Under the pieces are notes generated by a model, which worked only from the letters and a program-made list of their open reading frames with translations, had not been told where the DNA came from and did not search any database. From assembly GCA_036785325.1 (NCBI GenBank), contig JAXIVH010000020.1, forward strand, positions 6,801,879 through 6,865,878: DNA of 64,000 bases, in the 5' to 3' direction. The stretch comes from Urophycis tenuis (lineage: Eukaryota > Chordata > Actinopteri > Gadiformes > Phycidae). This document shows positions 19,501-30,286 of this stretch, piece after piece; positions within the stretch are counted from its first letter, which is position 1; each line of letters begins with the position of its first letter. Both the position numbers and the translations under genes were made by a program.

Positions 19501-19650
19501 CCCAGGGCCCCCGTTCTGAATCCCGGCGCCGTGCCTTTTGAGCCGTCTGCGCCCAGCCGCCTTACGCGGATGCGGAGGGATTCCACTCCTTCGGCACCTA
19601 CGCGGACGCGCTGTGGACGAGTAGTGGCACTTCCTCCACGTTTTCGTTAG
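16465..19650 (+). CDS. Pol polyprotein: protease, reverse transcriptase, RNase H, integrase
   Basis: Expressed as an extension of Gag by -1 frameshift, giving about 1,315 residues. The open frame extends back to an in-frame ATG at 16273, inside gag; residue numbers count from there. Protease has the DTGA active site (Asp99). RT has YLDD at 402-405. RNase H has TSDAS (Asp553). Integrase has an HHCC finger (Cys777, Cys780) and a catalytic triad Asp809, Asp868, Glu904 with the expected 35-residue D-E spacing, then a GPY/F-like C-terminal region (PPYDGPF). No chromodomain or env frame is seen. The frame has no stop, so the element could be autonomous. Codon use is strongly GC-rich against AT-rich flanks, a mark of a recent arrival. 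Confidence 0.95.
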   Translation, partial: RPGRCSLVTAGTGTSTDVTLLYLHDALSGYRFLCDTGAHASMVPALPRERTCAPGGAAGSLLPRMVNVSGETVRVFGRRRMQLCFGRRRYDWDFVTADTTFHIIGADFLHAHGLVVDLRNRRLLDASDLQARVCAPASDQTAQLPSAAAGADDFVRLLARFPDLQSPDFSSATVRHGVEHHLPTAGPPVFARARRLDPAKLTVAKGEFEEMERLGIVRRSDSPWSSPLHIVPKADGGWRPCGDYRRLNDATVPDRYPVPHLQDFSAGLAGKVIFSKVDLVRGYHQIPVRAEDIPKTAVVTPFGLFEFLRMPFGLKNAAQTFQRLMDVVVRELPFVFVYLDDMLVASESREQHIRHLEVLFARLQQHGLAIHPKKCQFGCSTIDFLGHRVCTEGAIPLPDKVEAIARFPRPHSIRSLQEFLGMVNFYHRFVPGAAQLMQPLHQALKHPAKQLVEWTAERVQAFQDVKAALANATMLAHPSPSAPVALTSDASDVAVGAVFEQCVGGVWQPLAFFSRQLRPAERKYSTFDRELLALYLAVRHFRNMLEGRSFTAFVDHKPLTFAMSKVTEPWSARQQRHLAYISEFTTDIQHVAGKDNCAADCLSRAVAGAARLNLDYRLMAKEQAIDPTVRQLRSAASGLSLAELPFDETGVMLLCDVSLASPRPIVPAAWRKPVFQAMHDLSHPGVKASVKQVAARFVWRGLKKDVREWTRECVRCQRAKVHRHTKAPLHTFAVPERRFEHVNLDLVGPLPHSRGFTYLLTIVDRTTRWPEAVPLQTTTTADVARAFIGAWVSRFGMPLDITSDRGSQFTSELWDAVAQNLGVRLHHTTAYHPQANGLVERFHRSLKASLRATLSDGDWVDKLPWVMLGLRTMAKGDLQASSAELVFGQPLRVPGEFIPSATEPWSVSQHLRDIRADARLFAPVPTSAHCTPPEHVPADLGSAPFVFIRHDAHRGPLRPPYDGPFRVVVPGPKHFVVDIGGRLESISVDRLKPAHLDLSALPEMAQPPRRGRPRAPVLNPGAVPFEPSAPSRLTRMRRDSTPSAPTRTRCGRVVALPPRFR

Positions 19651-19669
19651 CCACCATAGGGTGAATTCT

Positions 19670-19677
19670 GGGGGGGG
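19670..19677 (+). other. Polypurine (G-rich) tract
   Basis: Eight G residues lie 4 nt before the 3' LTR (CTTC between), the expected place for plus-strand priming. Unlike most tracts it holds no A. Confidence 0.6.
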
Positions 19678-19681
19678 CTTC

Positions 19682-19869
19682 TGTGGTGACTGTCGCTTGA
19701 CAAGCGAATTCCCCCTCTAGATCACTGGTGGTAGGTTCCACTATGTTGTGGGCGTGACTGCCTGTGTTTTTACTATGTTGTTGTGTTTTTGGGAAAATAA
19801 ACGAGCTGACATGTTCCCATGCGCTCAAGCAAATAAACGACTAATTCATTTGTAAACACACGCACTAAA
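19682..19869 (+). repeat. 3' LTR
   Basis: Same 188-bp sequence as 15470-15657 as far as I can read, starting TGTGGTGACTG and followed by the target duplicate CCAT. Confidence 0.93.
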
Positions 19870-19873
19870 CCAT

Positions 19874-20205
19874 CACAATTTTTATAAATTCATCAAAAGT
19901 GAGCTGCCACTCATACAAACTGTGATGAGTATGGCACTCAGACAATGTCACTTTCTTTCATACACAGATAACAACAATGACCTTTACATGAATAAGATAA
20001 GATAAGATATTGCTTTATTAATCCCCCTTAGGAGAAATTCACATTTCCCAGCAGTACAAGGGAAAGCAGGACTGCAATAAAAAACCTGAGTATAGACAAT
20101 AAACACTAAACAATAAATACATTCAACTAAATTAAAATAAAATTATATGCAAGCTCTTACAATCAGTTCACATGAAAAAATGAAAACCTATAAAGCAAAA
20201 GGGTA
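19874..20205. other. Unassigned AT-rich sequence with a LINE-like tail
   Basis: 19890-19990 resembles part of the 11440-11600 intron region. At 19994-20062 the minus strand reads GGGGGATTAATAAAGC then repeated ATCTT, the stem, AATAAAG and short tandem tail of fish non-LTR elements. No gene seen. Confidence 0.45.
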
Positions 20206-20209
20206 GTAA

Positions 20210-20885
20210 TAATTGACATGAACAGTGCAATTGCTAGGTGGACATACATAATAATCATCATTGACATGAACAATGCAATTGCTACGTGGACATACATAGT
20301 AGACATCATTGACATGAACACTGCACTTCATAGGTGAACATACATACAACGTTGTAGTAGTCGTCATTGAGATGACAGTACAATTGCTAGGTGGACATAC
20401 ATAGTAGTCATCATTGACATGAACACTGCACTTCATAGGTGAACATACATAGTAGTCATCATTGAGATGACAGTACAATTGCTAGGTGGACAAACATAGT
20501 AGTCATCATTGAGATGACAGTACAATTGCTACGTGGACATACATAGTAGTCATCATTGACATGAACACTGCACTTCATAGGTAAACATACATAGTAGTCA
20601 TCATTGAGATGACAGTACAATTGCTAGGTGGACATACATAGTAGTCATCATTGACATGAAGAGTGCAATTGATAGGTGAACATACATAGTAGTCACCATT
20701 GAGATGACAGTACAATTGCTAGGTGGACATACACATTAGTCATCATTGACATGAACACTGCACTTAATAGGTGAACATACATAGTACTCATCATTGAGAT
20801 AATCAGTACAATTAGTAGGTGAACATACATAGTAGTAGTCATCACTGAGATGAACAGTGCAATTAGTAGATGAAGATGAACACTA
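20210..20885. repeat. Minisatellite, alternating 46-48-bp units
   Basis: About 14 units built on ACATACATAGTAGTCATC, alternating GACATGAACACTGCACTTC and GAGATGACAGTACAATTG forms. The alternation makes an effective double unit of about 95 bp. Short open frames in it (VNDDYYVCPPSN-like) are by-products of a unit length near a multiple of three. Confidence 0.9.
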
Positions 20886-21134
20886 CAATTTAAAAACTGA
20901 CCCCTGCTGATGTGTACACATGACAAATATAATAAAAATAAATGTGCAGATAAATTGGGCAAGATGAATGTGCAAGCAATTGGACAAGATGGATGTGCAA
21001 CAGTGAAAATGACTATTACACTTCAAACAAGCCAATTATACATCACCCCCCACACAACTTAAAGTCAGCCAAACACAATACAAAACAAAAAGGCTGCACA
21101 GCACAATAACAAACACCTGATATAACAACAAACT
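20886..21134. other. No gene seen
   Basis: A- and C-rich unique sequence between two minisatellites. I see no coding exon, RNA gene or clear regulatory site. Confidence 0.6.
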
Positions 21135-21156
21135 CCCCCCCCCCCCCCCCCCCCCC
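21135..21156. repeat. Homopolymer run of 22 C
   Basis: An uninterrupted C tract. The plus-strand copy can form an i-motif and the minus strand a G-quadruplex; the length may also be a sequencing uncertainty. Confidence 0.9.
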
Positions 21157-21299
21157 ACCATGTCCATCACCTCCCACAGTCCACCACTTCAAACAACAAG
21201 CCAACCCCCAACCCACACATCCAGGAATATCTCAACCCACCCTCCCCACTGCTATTGCCACTGCACCAGTGCACAGACCACCACAAACAAGCACCAGTC

Positions 21300-22600
21300 A
21301 CAACACCATCCACATGCAAACGAGAATCTGACACAACACCATCCACGTGAACAATCCTGTCACCACACCATCCACATCATCAACAACCTGTCACAACATC
21401 ATCCACATGAACACAACCTGTCACTAAGCCTTCCATCTGCAAACCAACACCTGTCACAACACCATCCACGTGAACAACAACCTGTCACAACACCATCCAT
21501 GTGCAAACGCCAACCTGTCAGGACACCATCCACATGAACGACGACCTGTCACCACACCATCCACATCATCAACAACCTGTCACAACATCATCCACATGAA
21601 CACAACCTGTCACTAAGCCTTCCATCTGCAAACCAACACCTGTCACAACACCATCCACGTGAACAACAACCTGTCACAACACCATCCATGTGCAAACGCC
21701 AACCTGTCAGGACACCATCCACATGAACGACGACCTGTCACCACATCATCCACATCATCAACAACCTGTCACAACATCATCCACATGAACACAACCTGTC
21801 ACTAAGCCTTCCATCTGCAAACCAACACCTGTCACAACACCATCCACGTGAACAACAACCTGTCACAACACCATCCATGTGCAAACGCCAACCTGTCAGG
21901 ACACCATCCACATGAACGACGACCTGTCACCACACCATCCACATCATCAACAACCTGTCACAACATCATCCACATGAACACAACCTGTCACTAAGCCTTC
22001 CATCTGCAAACCAACACCTGTCACAACACCATCCACGTGAACAACAACCTGTCACAACACCATCCATGTGCAAACGCCAACCTGTCAGGACACCATCCAC
22101 ATGAACGACGACCTGTCACCACATCATCCACATCATCAACAACCTGTCACAACATCATCCACATGAACACAACCTGTCACTAAGCCTTCCATCTGCAAAC
22201 CAACACCTGTCACAACACCATCCACGTGAACAACAACCTGTCAGAACACCATCCATGTGCAAACGCCAACCTGTCATGACACCATCCACATGAACGACGA
22301 CCTGTCACCACATCATCCACATCATCAACAACCTGTCACAACATCATCCACATGAACACAACCTGTCACTAAGCCTTCCATCTGCAAACCAACACCTGTC
22401 ACTAAGCCATCCACGTGAACAACAACCTGTCACAACACCATCCATGTGCAAACGCCAACCTGTCAGGACACCATCCACATGAACGACGACCTGTCACCAC
22501 ACCATCCACATGAACGACGACCTGTCATGACACCATCAACGTGAACGACGACCTGTCACGACTTCATCCACGTGAACGACGAACTGTCACGACGCCATCC
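21300..22600. repeat. Minisatellite with 189-bp higher-order unit
   Basis: Subunits of about 31 bp (ACCTGTCAC, AACACCATCC, then GTGAAC or GTGCAAAC forms) are grouped in sets of six. TCACTAAGCC recurs at 21421, 21610, 21799, 21988, 22177 and 22366, each exactly 189 bp apart. The right end (22500-22600) grades into the minisatellite form found at the ends of the 2.1-kb units. Confidence 0.95.
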
Positions 22601-22671
22601 ACGTGCCGACGAGTCAATTTTTACGGCGAGGTCCCCCCAAATGTCCCGCGGGACATTAACCCAATTTAGAT
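22600..22671. repeat. Conserved satellite-unit terminus with an 18-bp palindrome
   Basis: CCGACGAGTCAATTTTTACG leads to AATGTCCCGCGGGACATT (22640-22657), a perfect palindrome, then AACCCAATTTAGATATATC. The same block ends most long units (for example 25000-25064, 27095-27155, 34618-34686). A second class has GGGGCATTAACCCTAGTT and a broken palindrome. Confidence 0.9.
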
Positions 22672-22675
22672 ATAT

Positions 22676-22867
<192 letters not shown>

Positions 22868-22870
22868 ATT

Positions 22871-22974
22871 AGGGACCGAGCCTGTGAAACAGGACGAGGT
22901 CCCTTTTGAAATTGATCCGTTTATTATTATTATTATTATTAGGGACCGAGCCTGTGAAACAGGACGAGGTCCCT
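22871..22974. repeat. Hairpin module, two copies
   Basis: AGGGACC, GAG, CCTGT, GAA, ACAGG, then GGTCCCT: nested inverted repeats forming a 34-bp hairpin at 22871 and again at 22941, each followed by TTTGAAATTGATCCGTTTAT. A TTA microsatellite follows. Confidence 0.9.
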
Positions 22975-22989
22975 TTTGAAATTGATCCG

Positions 22990-23036
<47 letters not shown>

Positions 23037-23037
<1 letters not shown>

Positions 23038-25064
23038 TCTAGGAACTTTGAGGTTGATTTGCGCTATCTTACCCTATATGAAAACTCAATTTTTTTTGGC
23101 AAAGTTGTCAGGCCTGGTGAAAATAGATGTATGATATGTGTCATGTTCATGTCGCACACTAGGAAAGCCTCTTGGTGGCGCTGTTTATGAGCAACCTCTG
23201 TAACGCCTATAACTTCCGCAAAAGTTGGCGCACATTCAAAAACGTTATATCTACGGATTCGGGCAATTGTGCTGCACCTCGCTGTGTCATCGTGTTGTAT
23301 TTCCGCCTGCCTTTGTTTTCGCGCAAAATCGCAAAAACTGAAAAACAGCTTTTACAGCCTCAATCCATCAGGCTTTCTCCGATATGCACGAAACTTGACA
23401 TGTAGCATGTCCCGACTGAAATATAGAAAAACTCCATATAAAGTATGTTGAAATTCTCTATAGTCAGCGCGTTATAAAAATTTTAAGATTTGTCAATTTT
23501 CTGTAAAAACAGGAAGTGGACCATATCTCCACAATGCTATATTCTTTCGACACCAAATTTTGGTCCCTACCTCGGAATATGTCCTCTATGCTAGCTACCA
23601 AATTTCGAGCCATTGCCACTAGAGGGCGCTCTTTAAAATCAAGAAGTTTATACCTCCATATTGGCAAGTGCTATTAACACAAAACTTGGTAGGCACATAC
23701 CTCAGGGCTCCCTGAGGCAGGGGTTAAAAGGACACAAAAATTCTGCCACGGGATGGCGCTCTAAAATCAGCATAAATCACTGTGCAAACACCATAATAGT
23801 TATGAATATGAAATTCACAGGACACGTGTATACCTCTGCCAAAACCTCACTTACCAAAAATCGTGCTTGTCGTGGTAATAGCGCCCCCTATAGGCTTTAA
23901 AAACGACAGCCCCGACACCACGTTTCACCTACATGTATAAAACTCGGTAGGCCCGTTAATCAGGCCCAGACCTACAAAAAAGCCTCTTGGACCCATACCC
24001 GTTAACCCACCGGAAGTCAGATATTTGCCTTCAAAGTTGCGAATTTTTGCGATTTTCGCATCCTATTTGAACAAACTCCTCCCAGGGGATTTGCCCGTTG
24101 GGCTCCAAATTTTTTGGGTAGATTCAGGAGATGGGTCTTACCAAAAGTTGTGCTATTTGCGACTCTAACTCAAAGGGCTTGGCCACGGCGTTCCTTCAAA
24201 ATCGGCTATAATCCATTTTTTGGCTTTTTCCGAGACACCGACTTTAACCGATATATTTGAAACTCGGTATGGATGTTAACCTGGCCTAGCCCTACAAAAA
24301 AGCTTCTTGGACCCATGCCAAAAAACCCACCGAAAGTCAGATATTTTCGTTTCAATTTTTGCCATTTTCGATTTTCGCGTCCTATTTGAACGAACTCCTC
24401 CCAGGGGATTTGTCGCTTGGGCTCCAAATTTTTGGGGTAGATTCAGAACATGATTCTCACCAAAAGTTGTGCTATTTGCGACCCTACCTCAAAGGGCGTG
24501 GTCATGGCTTTCCTTCAAAGTCGGCCATATTCAATTATGTCGTTTTTATACCCATGTTTGTGAACGAACTCCTCCCATGGGATTTTTCCGTTCTGCTTCA
24601 AAATTGGTCAGTGCATTTAAAACGTGGTTCTTAACTAAAGTTGTGCTATTTGCGACCCTACCTCAAAGGGCGTGGTCATGGCTTCCCGTCAAAGTCGGCC
24701 ATATTCAATTATTTCGTCTTTTATACCCATGTTTGTGAACAAATTCCTCCCAAGCGATTTTTCCGTTCTGCTTCAAAATTGGTCAGTACATTTGAAACGT
24801 GGTTCTTAACTAAAGTTGTGCTATTTACGGCTCTACCTCTAAGGGCGTGGCCAGGGTGTGCAGTCAAAGTCGGCCATACCGCACAGTGCGTGGACAGCCA
24901 CTAACGAGAACCTGTCACGCCATCCTTGAGCAAACGACGACCTGTCACGACTTCGTCCACGTGAACGACGAACTGTCACGACGCCATCCACGTGCCGACG
25001 AGTCAATTTTTACGGCGAGGTCCCCCCAAATGTCCCGCGGGACATTAACACAATTTAGATATAT
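23037..25064 (+). repeat. Satellite unit 1 (about 2.0 kb)
   Basis: Starts CTAGGAACTTTGAGGTTG. Contains the standard order: a first half with AGGGCGCTC-type motifs, then sub-repeats of about 170-310 bp beginning GAACTCCTCCCAGGGGA, then the minisatellite and the palindromic terminus. No coding gene. Confidence 0.9.
23616..23630 (+). promoter_or_regulatory. CTCF-like motif (one of several per unit)
   Basis: CCACTAGAGGGCGCT matches the CTCF core consensus well. It recurs at the same place in other units, for example 25708-25722. Other related sites in unit 1 are CCTCTTGGTGGCGCTG (23168-23183, plus) and AGCGCCCCCTATAGG (23880-23894, minus). Binding is not shown. Confidence 0.5.
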
Positions 25065-25117
25065 CAATCAATCAATCAATCAATCAATCTATCTATCTAT
25101 CTATCTATCTATTTATT
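25064..25117. repeat. TCAA/TCTA microsatellite
   Basis: Short run after unit 1's terminus, followed by TTATTATTATT. Confidence 0.9.
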
Positions 25118-25130
25118 ATTATTATTATTT

Positions 25131-27155
25131 CTAGGAACTTTGAGGTTGATTTGCGCTATCTGACCCTATATGAAAACTCAATTTTTTTTGGCAAAGTTGT
25201 CAGGCCTGGTGAAAATAGATGTATGATATGTGTCCTGTTCATGTCGCACACTAGGAAAGCCTCTTGGTGGCGCTGTTTATGAGCAACCTCTGTAACGCCT
25301 ATAACTTCCGCAAAAGTTGGCGCACATTCAAAAACGTTACATCTCCGGATTCGGGCAATTGTGCTGCACCTCGCTGTGTCATCGTGTTGTATTTCCGCCT
25401 GCCTTCCTTTTCGCGCAAAATCGCAAAAACTGAAAAACAGCTTTTACAGCCTCAATCCATCAGGCTTTCTCCGATATGCACGAAACTTGACATGTAGCAT
25501 GTCGCGACTGAAATATAGAAAAACTCCATATAAAGTATGTTGAAATTCTCTATAGACAGCGCGTTATAAAAATTTTAAGATTTGTCAATTTTCTGTAAAA
25601 ACAGGAAGTGGACCATATCTCCACAATGCTATATTCTTTCAACACCAAATTTTGGTCCCTACCTCGGAATATGTCCTCCATGCTAGCTACCAAATTTCGA
25701 GTCATTGCCACTAGAGGGCGCTCTTTAAAATCAAGAAGTTTATTCCTCCATATTGGCAAGTGCTATTAACACAAAACTTGGTAGGCACATACCTCAGGGC
25801 TCCATGAGGCAGGGGTTAAAAGGACACAAAAATTCTGCCACGGGATGGCGCTCTAAAATCAGCGTAAATCACTGTGCAAACACCGTAATAGCTATGAATA
25901 TGAAATTCACAGGACACGTGTATACCTCTGCTAAAACCTCACAGACCAAAAATAGCGATTGTCATGGTAATAGCGCCCCCTATAGGCTTTAAAAACGACA
26001 GCCCCGACACCACGTTTGACTTACATGTATAAAACTCGGTATGCCCGTTAAGCAGGCCCAGACCTACAAAAAAGCCTCTTGGACCCATACCCGATAACCC
26101 ACCGGAAGTCAGATATTTGCCTTCAAAGTTGCGAATTTTTGCGATTTTTGCTTCCTATTTGAACGAACTCCTCCCAGGGGATTAGCCGATTGGGCTTCAA
26201 AATTTTTGTGTAGGTTTAGAACGTGACTCTTGAGAAAAGTTGTGCTATTTGGGACTCTACCTCAAAGGGCGTGGCCACGGCGTTCCTTCAAAATCGGCCA
26301 TAATCCATTTTTTGCCTTTTTCCAAGACACCAACTTTAACCGATATGTTTGAAACTCGGTATGGTTGTTACCCTGGCCTAGCCCTACAAAAAATCCTCTT
26401 GGACCCATGCCAAAAAACCCACCGGAAGTCAGATATTTCCGTTTTAATTTTTGGCCTTTACGATTTTCGCGTCCTATTTGAACGAACTCCTCCCAGGGGA
26501 TTTGTCGCTTGGGCTCCAAATTTTTTAGGTGGATTCAGAACATGATTCTCACCAAAAGTTGTGCTATTTGCGACCCTACCTCAAAGGGCGTGGTCATGGC
26601 TTTCCTTCAAAGTCGGCCATATTCAATTACGTCGTTTTTATACCCATGTTTGTGAACGAACTCCTTCCATGGGATTTTTCTGTTCTGCTTCAAAATTGGC
26701 CAGTGCATTTGAAACGTGGTTCTTAACTAAAGTTGTGCTATTTGCGACCCTACCTCAAAGGGCGTGGTCATGGCTTCCCGTCAAAGTCGGCCATATTCAA
26801 TTATTTCGTCTTTTATACCCATGTTTGTGAACAAATTCCTCCCAAGGGATTTTTCCGTTCTGCTTCAAAATTGGCCAGTGCATTTGAAACGTGGTTCTTA
26901 ACTAAAGTTGTGCTATTTACGGCTCTACCTCGAAGGGCGTGGCCAGGGTGTGCCGTCAAAGTCGGCCATACCGCACAGTGCGTGGACAGCCACAAACGAG
27001 AACCTGTCACGCCATCCTTGAGCAAACGACGACCTGTCACGACTTCATCCATGTGAACGACGAACTGTCACGACGCCATCCACGTGCCGACGAGTCAATT
27101 TTTACGGCGAGGTCCCCCCAAATGTCCCGCGGGACATTAACCCAATTTAGATATA
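25131..27155 (+). repeat. Satellite unit 2
   Basis: Same order as unit 1 with the CTAGGAACTTTGAGG start. It runs from its terminus nearly straight into the next copy without a TCTA run. Confidence 0.9.
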
Positions 27156-27167
27156 TTTATTATTATT

Positions 27168-27240
27168 TCGGGGAAGTTTGACGTTGATTTGCACTATCTA
27201 AACATATATGAAAACTCAATTTTTTTTGGCAAACTTTTAG
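27168..27240 (+). repeat. Truncated unit start (stub)
   Basis: Only the first 70 bp or so of a unit (GTTGATTTGCACTATC, AAAACTCAATTTTTTTTGGC, AAACTTTTAG), directly followed by TTATTATTATT and a full unit start. Confidence 0.85.
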
Positions 27241-27260
27241 TTATTATTATTATTATTTCG

Positions 27261-29248
27261 GGGATCTTTGACGTTGATTTGCACTATCTGAACGTATATG
27301 AAAACTCAATTTTTTTTGGCAAAGTTTTAGGGTCTGGTGAAAAATTTTATATTTTAGGAGTCCCAAACATGTCGCGCACTAGGAAAGCCTCTAGGTGGAG
27401 CTGTTTATGCGCAATCTCTGTAACGCCTATAACTTCCGCAAAAGTTGGCGCACATTCAAAAACTTTATATCTACAGATTCGGGCAATCGTGCTGCACCTT
27501 AATGTCTCTTGGAGGTCTCAGTCCGCCTGCCTTCATTTTCGCGCAAAATCGCAAAAACTAAAAAACAGTTTTTACAGCCTCAATCCATCAAACTTTCTCC
27601 GACATGCACGAAATTTGACATGTAGCATTTCCCGACTGAAATATGCAAAAACACCATATAAAGTATGTTGGAATTATCTATAGTTAGCGCGTTACAAAAC
27701 TTTTAAGATTTGTCAATTTTCTGTAAAAACAGGAAGTGGACCATATCTCCACAATGCTATATTCTTTCGACACCAAATTTTGGTCCCTACCTCGGAATAT
27801 GTCCTCCATGCTAGCTACCAAATTTCGAGTCATTGCCGCTAGAGGGCGCTCTTTAAAATCAAGAAGTTTATACCTCCATATTGGCAGGTGCTATTAACAC
27901 AAAACTTGGTAGGCACATACCTCAGGGCTCCCTGAGGCAGGGGTTAAAAGGACACAAAAATTCTGCCACGGGATGGCGCTCTAAAATCAGCGTAAATCAC
28001 TGTGCAAACACCATAATAGTTATGAATATGAAATTCACAGGACACGTGTATACCTCTGCCAAAACCTCACTTACCAAAAATCGTGCTTGTCGTGGTAATA
28101 GCGCCCCCTATAGGCTTTAAAAACGACAGCCCCGACACCACGTTTCACCTACATGTATAAAACTCGGTAGGCGCGTTAACCAGGCCCAGACCTACAAAAA
28201 AGCCTCTTGGACCGATACCCGTTAACCCACCGGAAGTCAGATATTTGCCTTCAAAGTTGCGAAATTTTGCGATTTTTGCATCCTATTTGAATGAACTCCT
28301 CCCAGGGGATTGATCGGTTGGGCTTCAAAATTTTTGTGTAGGTTCAGAACGTGGGACTTGACAAAAGTTGTGCTATTTGGGACTCTAGCTCAAAGGGCAT
28401 GGCCACAGCGTTCCTTCAAAATCGGCCATAATCCATTTTTTGGCCTTTTTCCAAGACACCGACTTTAACCGATATGTTTGAAACTCGGTATGGATGTTAC
28501 CCTGGGCTAGCCCTACAAAAAAGCCTCTTGGACCGATGCCGAAAAACCCACCGGAAGTCAGATATTTTCATTTTAATTTTTGCAATTTTCGATTTTCGCG
28601 TCCTATTTGAACGAACTCCTCCCAGGGGATTTGTCGCTTGGGCTCTACATTTTTTGGGTGGATTCAGAACATGATTCTCACCAAAAGTTGTGCTATTTGC
28701 GACCCTACCTCAAAGGGCGTGGCCACGGCGTACCGTCAAAGTCGGCCATAATCAATTTTTTCACTTTTTCCACGACACCGAGTTTCACCGATATGTATAA
28801 AACTCGGTGGGCTTGTTGATCAGGCCTAGCCCTACAAAAAAGCCTCTTGGACCCATGCCAAAAAACCCACCGGAAGTCAGATATTTTCATTTTAATTTTT
28901 GCCATTTTCGATTTTCGCGTCCTATTTGAACGAACTCCTCCCATGGGATTCGTCGCGTGGTCTCCAAATTTTTTGGGTAGATTCCTTGTGCAAAAGACAA
29001 CCTGTCACCAGACCATCTACCTGAACGACGACCTGTCACGACACCATCAACTCGAACGACGACCTGTCACGACACCATCAACGTGAACGACGACCTGTCA
29101 CGACTTCATCCACGTGAACGACAAACTGTCACGACTTCGTCCACGTGAACGACGAACTGTCACGACGCCATCCACGTGCCGACGAGTCAATTTTTACGGC
29201 GAGGTCCCCCCAAATGTCCCGCGGGACATTAACCCAATTTAGATATAT
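27261..29248 (+). repeat. Satellite unit 3
   Basis: Starts GGATCTTTGACGTTG. Its end (about 28730-29086) is nearly the same as the end of unit 10 (43213-43569), including the junction CCTTGTGCAAAAGACAACC. Confidence 0.88.
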
Positions 29249-29290
29249 CTATCTATCAATCCATCCATCCATCCATCCATCCATCCATCC

Positions 29291-29388
<98 letters not shown>
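29248..29388. repeat. TCCA/TCTA microsatellite
   Basis: Eight or so TCCA units then about 25 TCTA units after unit 3. Confidence 0.95.
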
Positions 29389-29397
29389 TTATTATTA

Positions 29398-29455
29398 TTT
29401 CGGGGAACTTTGACGTTGATTTGCGCTATCTGAACATATATGAAAACTCATTTTT
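29398..29455 (+). repeat. Truncated unit start (stub)
   Basis: CGGGGAACTTTGACGTTG to GAAAACTCATTTTTATT, cut off where the TTATTATTA and hairpin modules begin. Confidence 0.8.
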
Positions 29456-29464
29456 ATTATTATT

Positions 29465-29556
29465 AGGGACCGAGCCTGTGAAACAGGACGAGGTCCCTTT
29501 TGAAATTGGTCCGTTTATTATTAGGGACCGAGCCTGTGAAACAGGACGAGGTCCCT
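29465..29556. repeat. Hairpin module, two copies
   Basis: The AGGGACC/GGTCCCT hairpin at 29465 and 29523, spacing 58 bp. Confidence 0.9.
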
Positions 29557-29602
29557 TTTGAAATTGGTTCGTTTATTATTATTATTCCTATTATTATTAT
29601 TT

Positions 29603-30266
29603 CAGGGATCTTTGCGGTTGATTTGCACTATCTGAACATATATGAAAACTCAATTTTTTTTGGCAAAGTTGTCAGGCCTGGTGAAAAATTGTATATTCTA
29701 GGCATCACGTTCATGTCGCACACTAGGAAAGCCTCTAGGTGGCGCTGTTTATGAGCAATGTCTGTAACGCCTATAACTTCCGCAAAATTTGGCGTACATT
29801 CAAAAACGTTACATCTACAGATTCGGGCAAACGTGCTGCACCTCGCTGTGTCAACGTGTTGGGAGTCCGCCTGCCTTCGTTTTCGCGCAAAATCGCAAAA
29901 ACTAAAAAACAGCGTTTACAGCCTAAATCCATCAGGCTTTCTCCGATATGCACGAAACTTGACCTGTAGCATGTCCCGACTGAAATATGCAAAAACGCCA
30001 TATAAAGTATGTTGAAATTCTCTACAGTCAGCGCGTTACAAAACTTTTAAGATTTGTCAATTTTCTTAAAAAACAGGAAATGGACCATATCTCCACAATG
30101 CTATATTCTTTCGACACCAAATTTTGGTCCCTACCTCGGAATATGTCCTCCATGCTAGCTACCAAATTTCTGGTCATTGCCACTAGAGGGCGCTCTTTAA
30201 AATCAAGAAGTTTATATCTCCATATTGGCAAGTGCTATTAACACAAAACTTGGTAGGCACATACCT
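29603..30266 (+). repeat. Satellite unit 4, truncated
   Basis: Starts TCAGGGATCTTTGCGG but stops after GGTAGGCACATACCTCA, joined through a TTCTTCTTTTTCTTC tract to the start of unit 5. The sub-repeats and minisatellite are missing. Confidence 0.88.
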
Positions 30267-30286
30267 CATTATTCTTCTTTTTCTTC

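Larger units (their letters stand above)
15470..19869 (+). mobile_element. Complete Ty3/gypsy LTR retrotransposon, CsRn1-like
   Basis: 4.4-kb element with 188-bp LTRs that show no difference by eye, flanked by CCAT (15466-15469 and 19870-19873). Order: LTR, tRNA-Trp primer site, gag, -1 frameshift, pol (protease, RT, RNase H, integrase), G-rich tract, LTR. CHCC Gag knuckle, tRNA-Trp site and 4-bp duplication are traits known for the CsRn1 clade. All frames are intact. The element sits about 470 bp upstream of the 178-residue gene's putative leader exon, in the opposite orientation. Confidence 0.95.

Noticed and set aside
19000..19650. Chromodomain or env gene at the end of the gypsy element
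   Set aside because: After the integrase core there is only a GPY/F-like region and a Pro/Arg-rich tail; no extra frame fits before the 3' LTR.
21300..22600. Regularly spaced repeats resembling a CRISPR array
   Set aside because: Subunits are contiguous, vary gradually and form a 189-bp higher-order period; there are no unique spacers or cas genes and the window is eukaryotic.
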